Shown here piece by piece: positions 12,794 through 13,563 of a stretch of DNA of 13,563 nt. The stretch covers positions 1 through 13,563 of the forward strand of contig CANMXH010000046.1 of the NCBI GenBank assembly GCA_947501315.1, in the 5' to 3' direction. The notes under the pieces were generated by a model. The model was not told where the DNA came from. It was given only the letters and a program-made list of their open reading frames with translations, and ran no database searches. The translations under genes were made by a program, and so were the position numbers. How positions within the stretch are numbered: the stretch's first letter is position 1; each line of letters opens with the position of its first letter. This DNA is from Caulobacteraceae bacterium (GTDB lineage Bacteria > Pseudomonadota > Alphaproteobacteria > Caulobacterales > Caulobacteraceae).

Positions 12794-13563
12794 ATGACAT
12801 ACCAAGCCCCAGTTCGCGATCTCGCCTTCACCCTGCAGGCCGTGGCGGGCATCGACCAGGTCGCGGCCACCGGTGCCTTCCCCGACTATGACGCCGACCT
12901 GCTGGGCGCGGTGCTGGAGGCCGCAGCGCAGTTTTCGGAAGGCGTACTGGCCCCGCTGAACCGGATCGGCGACCAGAAGGGCTCGACCTTCGCCGACGGA
13001 AACGTGACGGCGGCACCGGGCTTTGCCGACGCCTATCGCCAGTTCGCCGAGGGCGGCTGGACCGGCCTGTCAGCCCCCACCCACACCGGCGGCCAGCAAC
13101 TGCCCAAGGCGCTGGAACTGGCGGCCTTTGAGACCGTACACGCCGCCAACATGGCCTTCGGCCTGTGTCCCATGCTGTCGCTGGCCGCGATCGAGGCGCT
13201 GGAGGCGCACGGGACGCCGTCGCAGAAGGATATCTATCTGACCCGGCTGGTGTCCGGCGAATGGACCGGTGCCATGGTCCTGACCGAGCCGCAGGCGGGT
13301 TCGGACCTCGGAGCCCTGACCACGACGGCGACGCCGAACGGCGACGGGACCTATGCCCTTAACGGCCAGAAGATCTACATCACCTGGGGCGACCACGACG
13401 TCACCGAAAACATCGTCCACCTCGTGCTGGCCCGCCTGCCCGACGCCCCCCCGGGACCCAAGGGGATCAGCCTGTTCCTGGCCTCGAAATTCCACGTCAT
13501 GGCCGACGGAACGCTGGGCGAGCGCAACGGCTTCCGCCCCGTAGGCGTCGAGCACAAGCTCGG
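12794..13563 (+). CDS. Acyl-CoA dehydrogenase, DmdC-like (partial, 3' end outside window)
   Basis: The first 256 residues of an FAD-dependent acyl-CoA dehydrogenase are present and the frame stays open to the window end. Members of this long subgroup are usually near 590 residues, so a little under half is visible. The N-terminal MTYQAPVRDLAFTL is typical of the subgroup often annotated as 3-methylmercaptopropionyl-CoA dehydrogenase or as acyl-CoA dehydrogenase with a C-terminal extension. The signature GAMVLTEPQAGSDLG (159-173) forms the FAD/substrate pocket, and YALNGQKIYITWGDHD (187-202) follows. ATG 12794 is chosen for its family-like N-terminus; an in-frame ATG at 12770 would add eight residues. 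Neither has a clear Shine-Dalgarno. The substrate is not determined, and true DMSP breakdown is not implied. Confidence 0.88.
   Translation, partial: MTYQAPVRDLAFTLQAVAGIDQVAATGAFPDYDADLLGAVLEAAAQFSEGVLAPLNRIGDQKGSTFADGNVTAAPGFADAYRQFAEGGWTGLSAPTHTGGQQLPKALELAAFETVHAANMAFGLCPMLSLAAIEALEAHGTPSQKDIYLTRLVSGEWTGAMVLTEPQAGSDLGALTTTATPNGDGTYALNGQKIYITWGDHDVTENIVHLVLARLPDAPPGPKGISLFLASKFHVMADGTLGERNGFRPVGVEHKL

Overview
The window is a strongly GC-rich stretch of ordinary bacterial chromosome, densely packed with housekeeping genes on both strands. Gene content and protein style suggest an alphaproteobacterium, and the Caulobacterales (Caulobacter/Brevundimonas type) are my best guess. The supporting points are a tatABC operon with GTG starts, a glnB-glnA operon, a QmcA/NfeD pair, a 3-hydroxybutyrate dehydrogenase and a DmdC-like acyl-CoA dehydrogenase. 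This placement is inference; there is no rRNA or other marker gene here. I saw no tRNA, rRNA, CRISPR array, transposase, integrase or phage gene.

Layout, left to right. An FAD-linked 2-hydroxyacid dehydrogenase (minus, 53-1459) diverges from a NUDIX hydrolase (plus, 1516-1926), which ends at a hairpin. Next come qmcA (SPFH/band 7) and an NfeD-like membrane protein (plus, 2027-3499). The NfeD gene overlaps the end of convergent rnhA (minus, 3496-3939) by 4 bases. Divergent from rnhA lies tatA-tatB-tatC (plus, 4044-5685), followed by a small exported protein of unknown function (5754-6026). A perfect 12-bp hairpin at 6050-6077 separates this block from the convergent glnB-glnA operon (minus, 6104-7924).

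Divergent from glnB are a stand-alone ADP-dependent NAD(P)H-hydrate dehydratase (plus, 8045-8872), yaaA (TTG start, 8945-9712) and a D-3-hydroxybutyrate dehydrogenase (9785-10633). These meet a three-gene minus-strand block: cytochrome b561 (12105-12668), a YceI-family protein (11554-12135) and sua5 (10640-11551), overlapping or nearly touching. The cytochrome b561 gene diverges from an acyl-CoA dehydrogenase (12794 onward) that is cut by the window end.

Functional groupings: the Tat operon exports folded proteins; PII (GlnB) and glutamine synthetase form the core ammonium-assimilation module; cytochrome b561 and YceI form a recognised envelope redox/isoprenoid-binding pair, as in the E. coli yceJ-yceI arrangement; QmcA and NfeD form a membrane microdomain pair. 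I found no convincing undescribed multi-gene system. The best leads are small: an AT-rich 24-bp near-palindrome directly upstream of cytochrome b561, a hairpin that overlaps the qmcA ribosome binding site, an enlarged first periplasmic loop in TatC, a NAD(P)H-hydrate dehydratase without its usual epimerase half, and the uncharacterised 90-residue exported protein after tatC.
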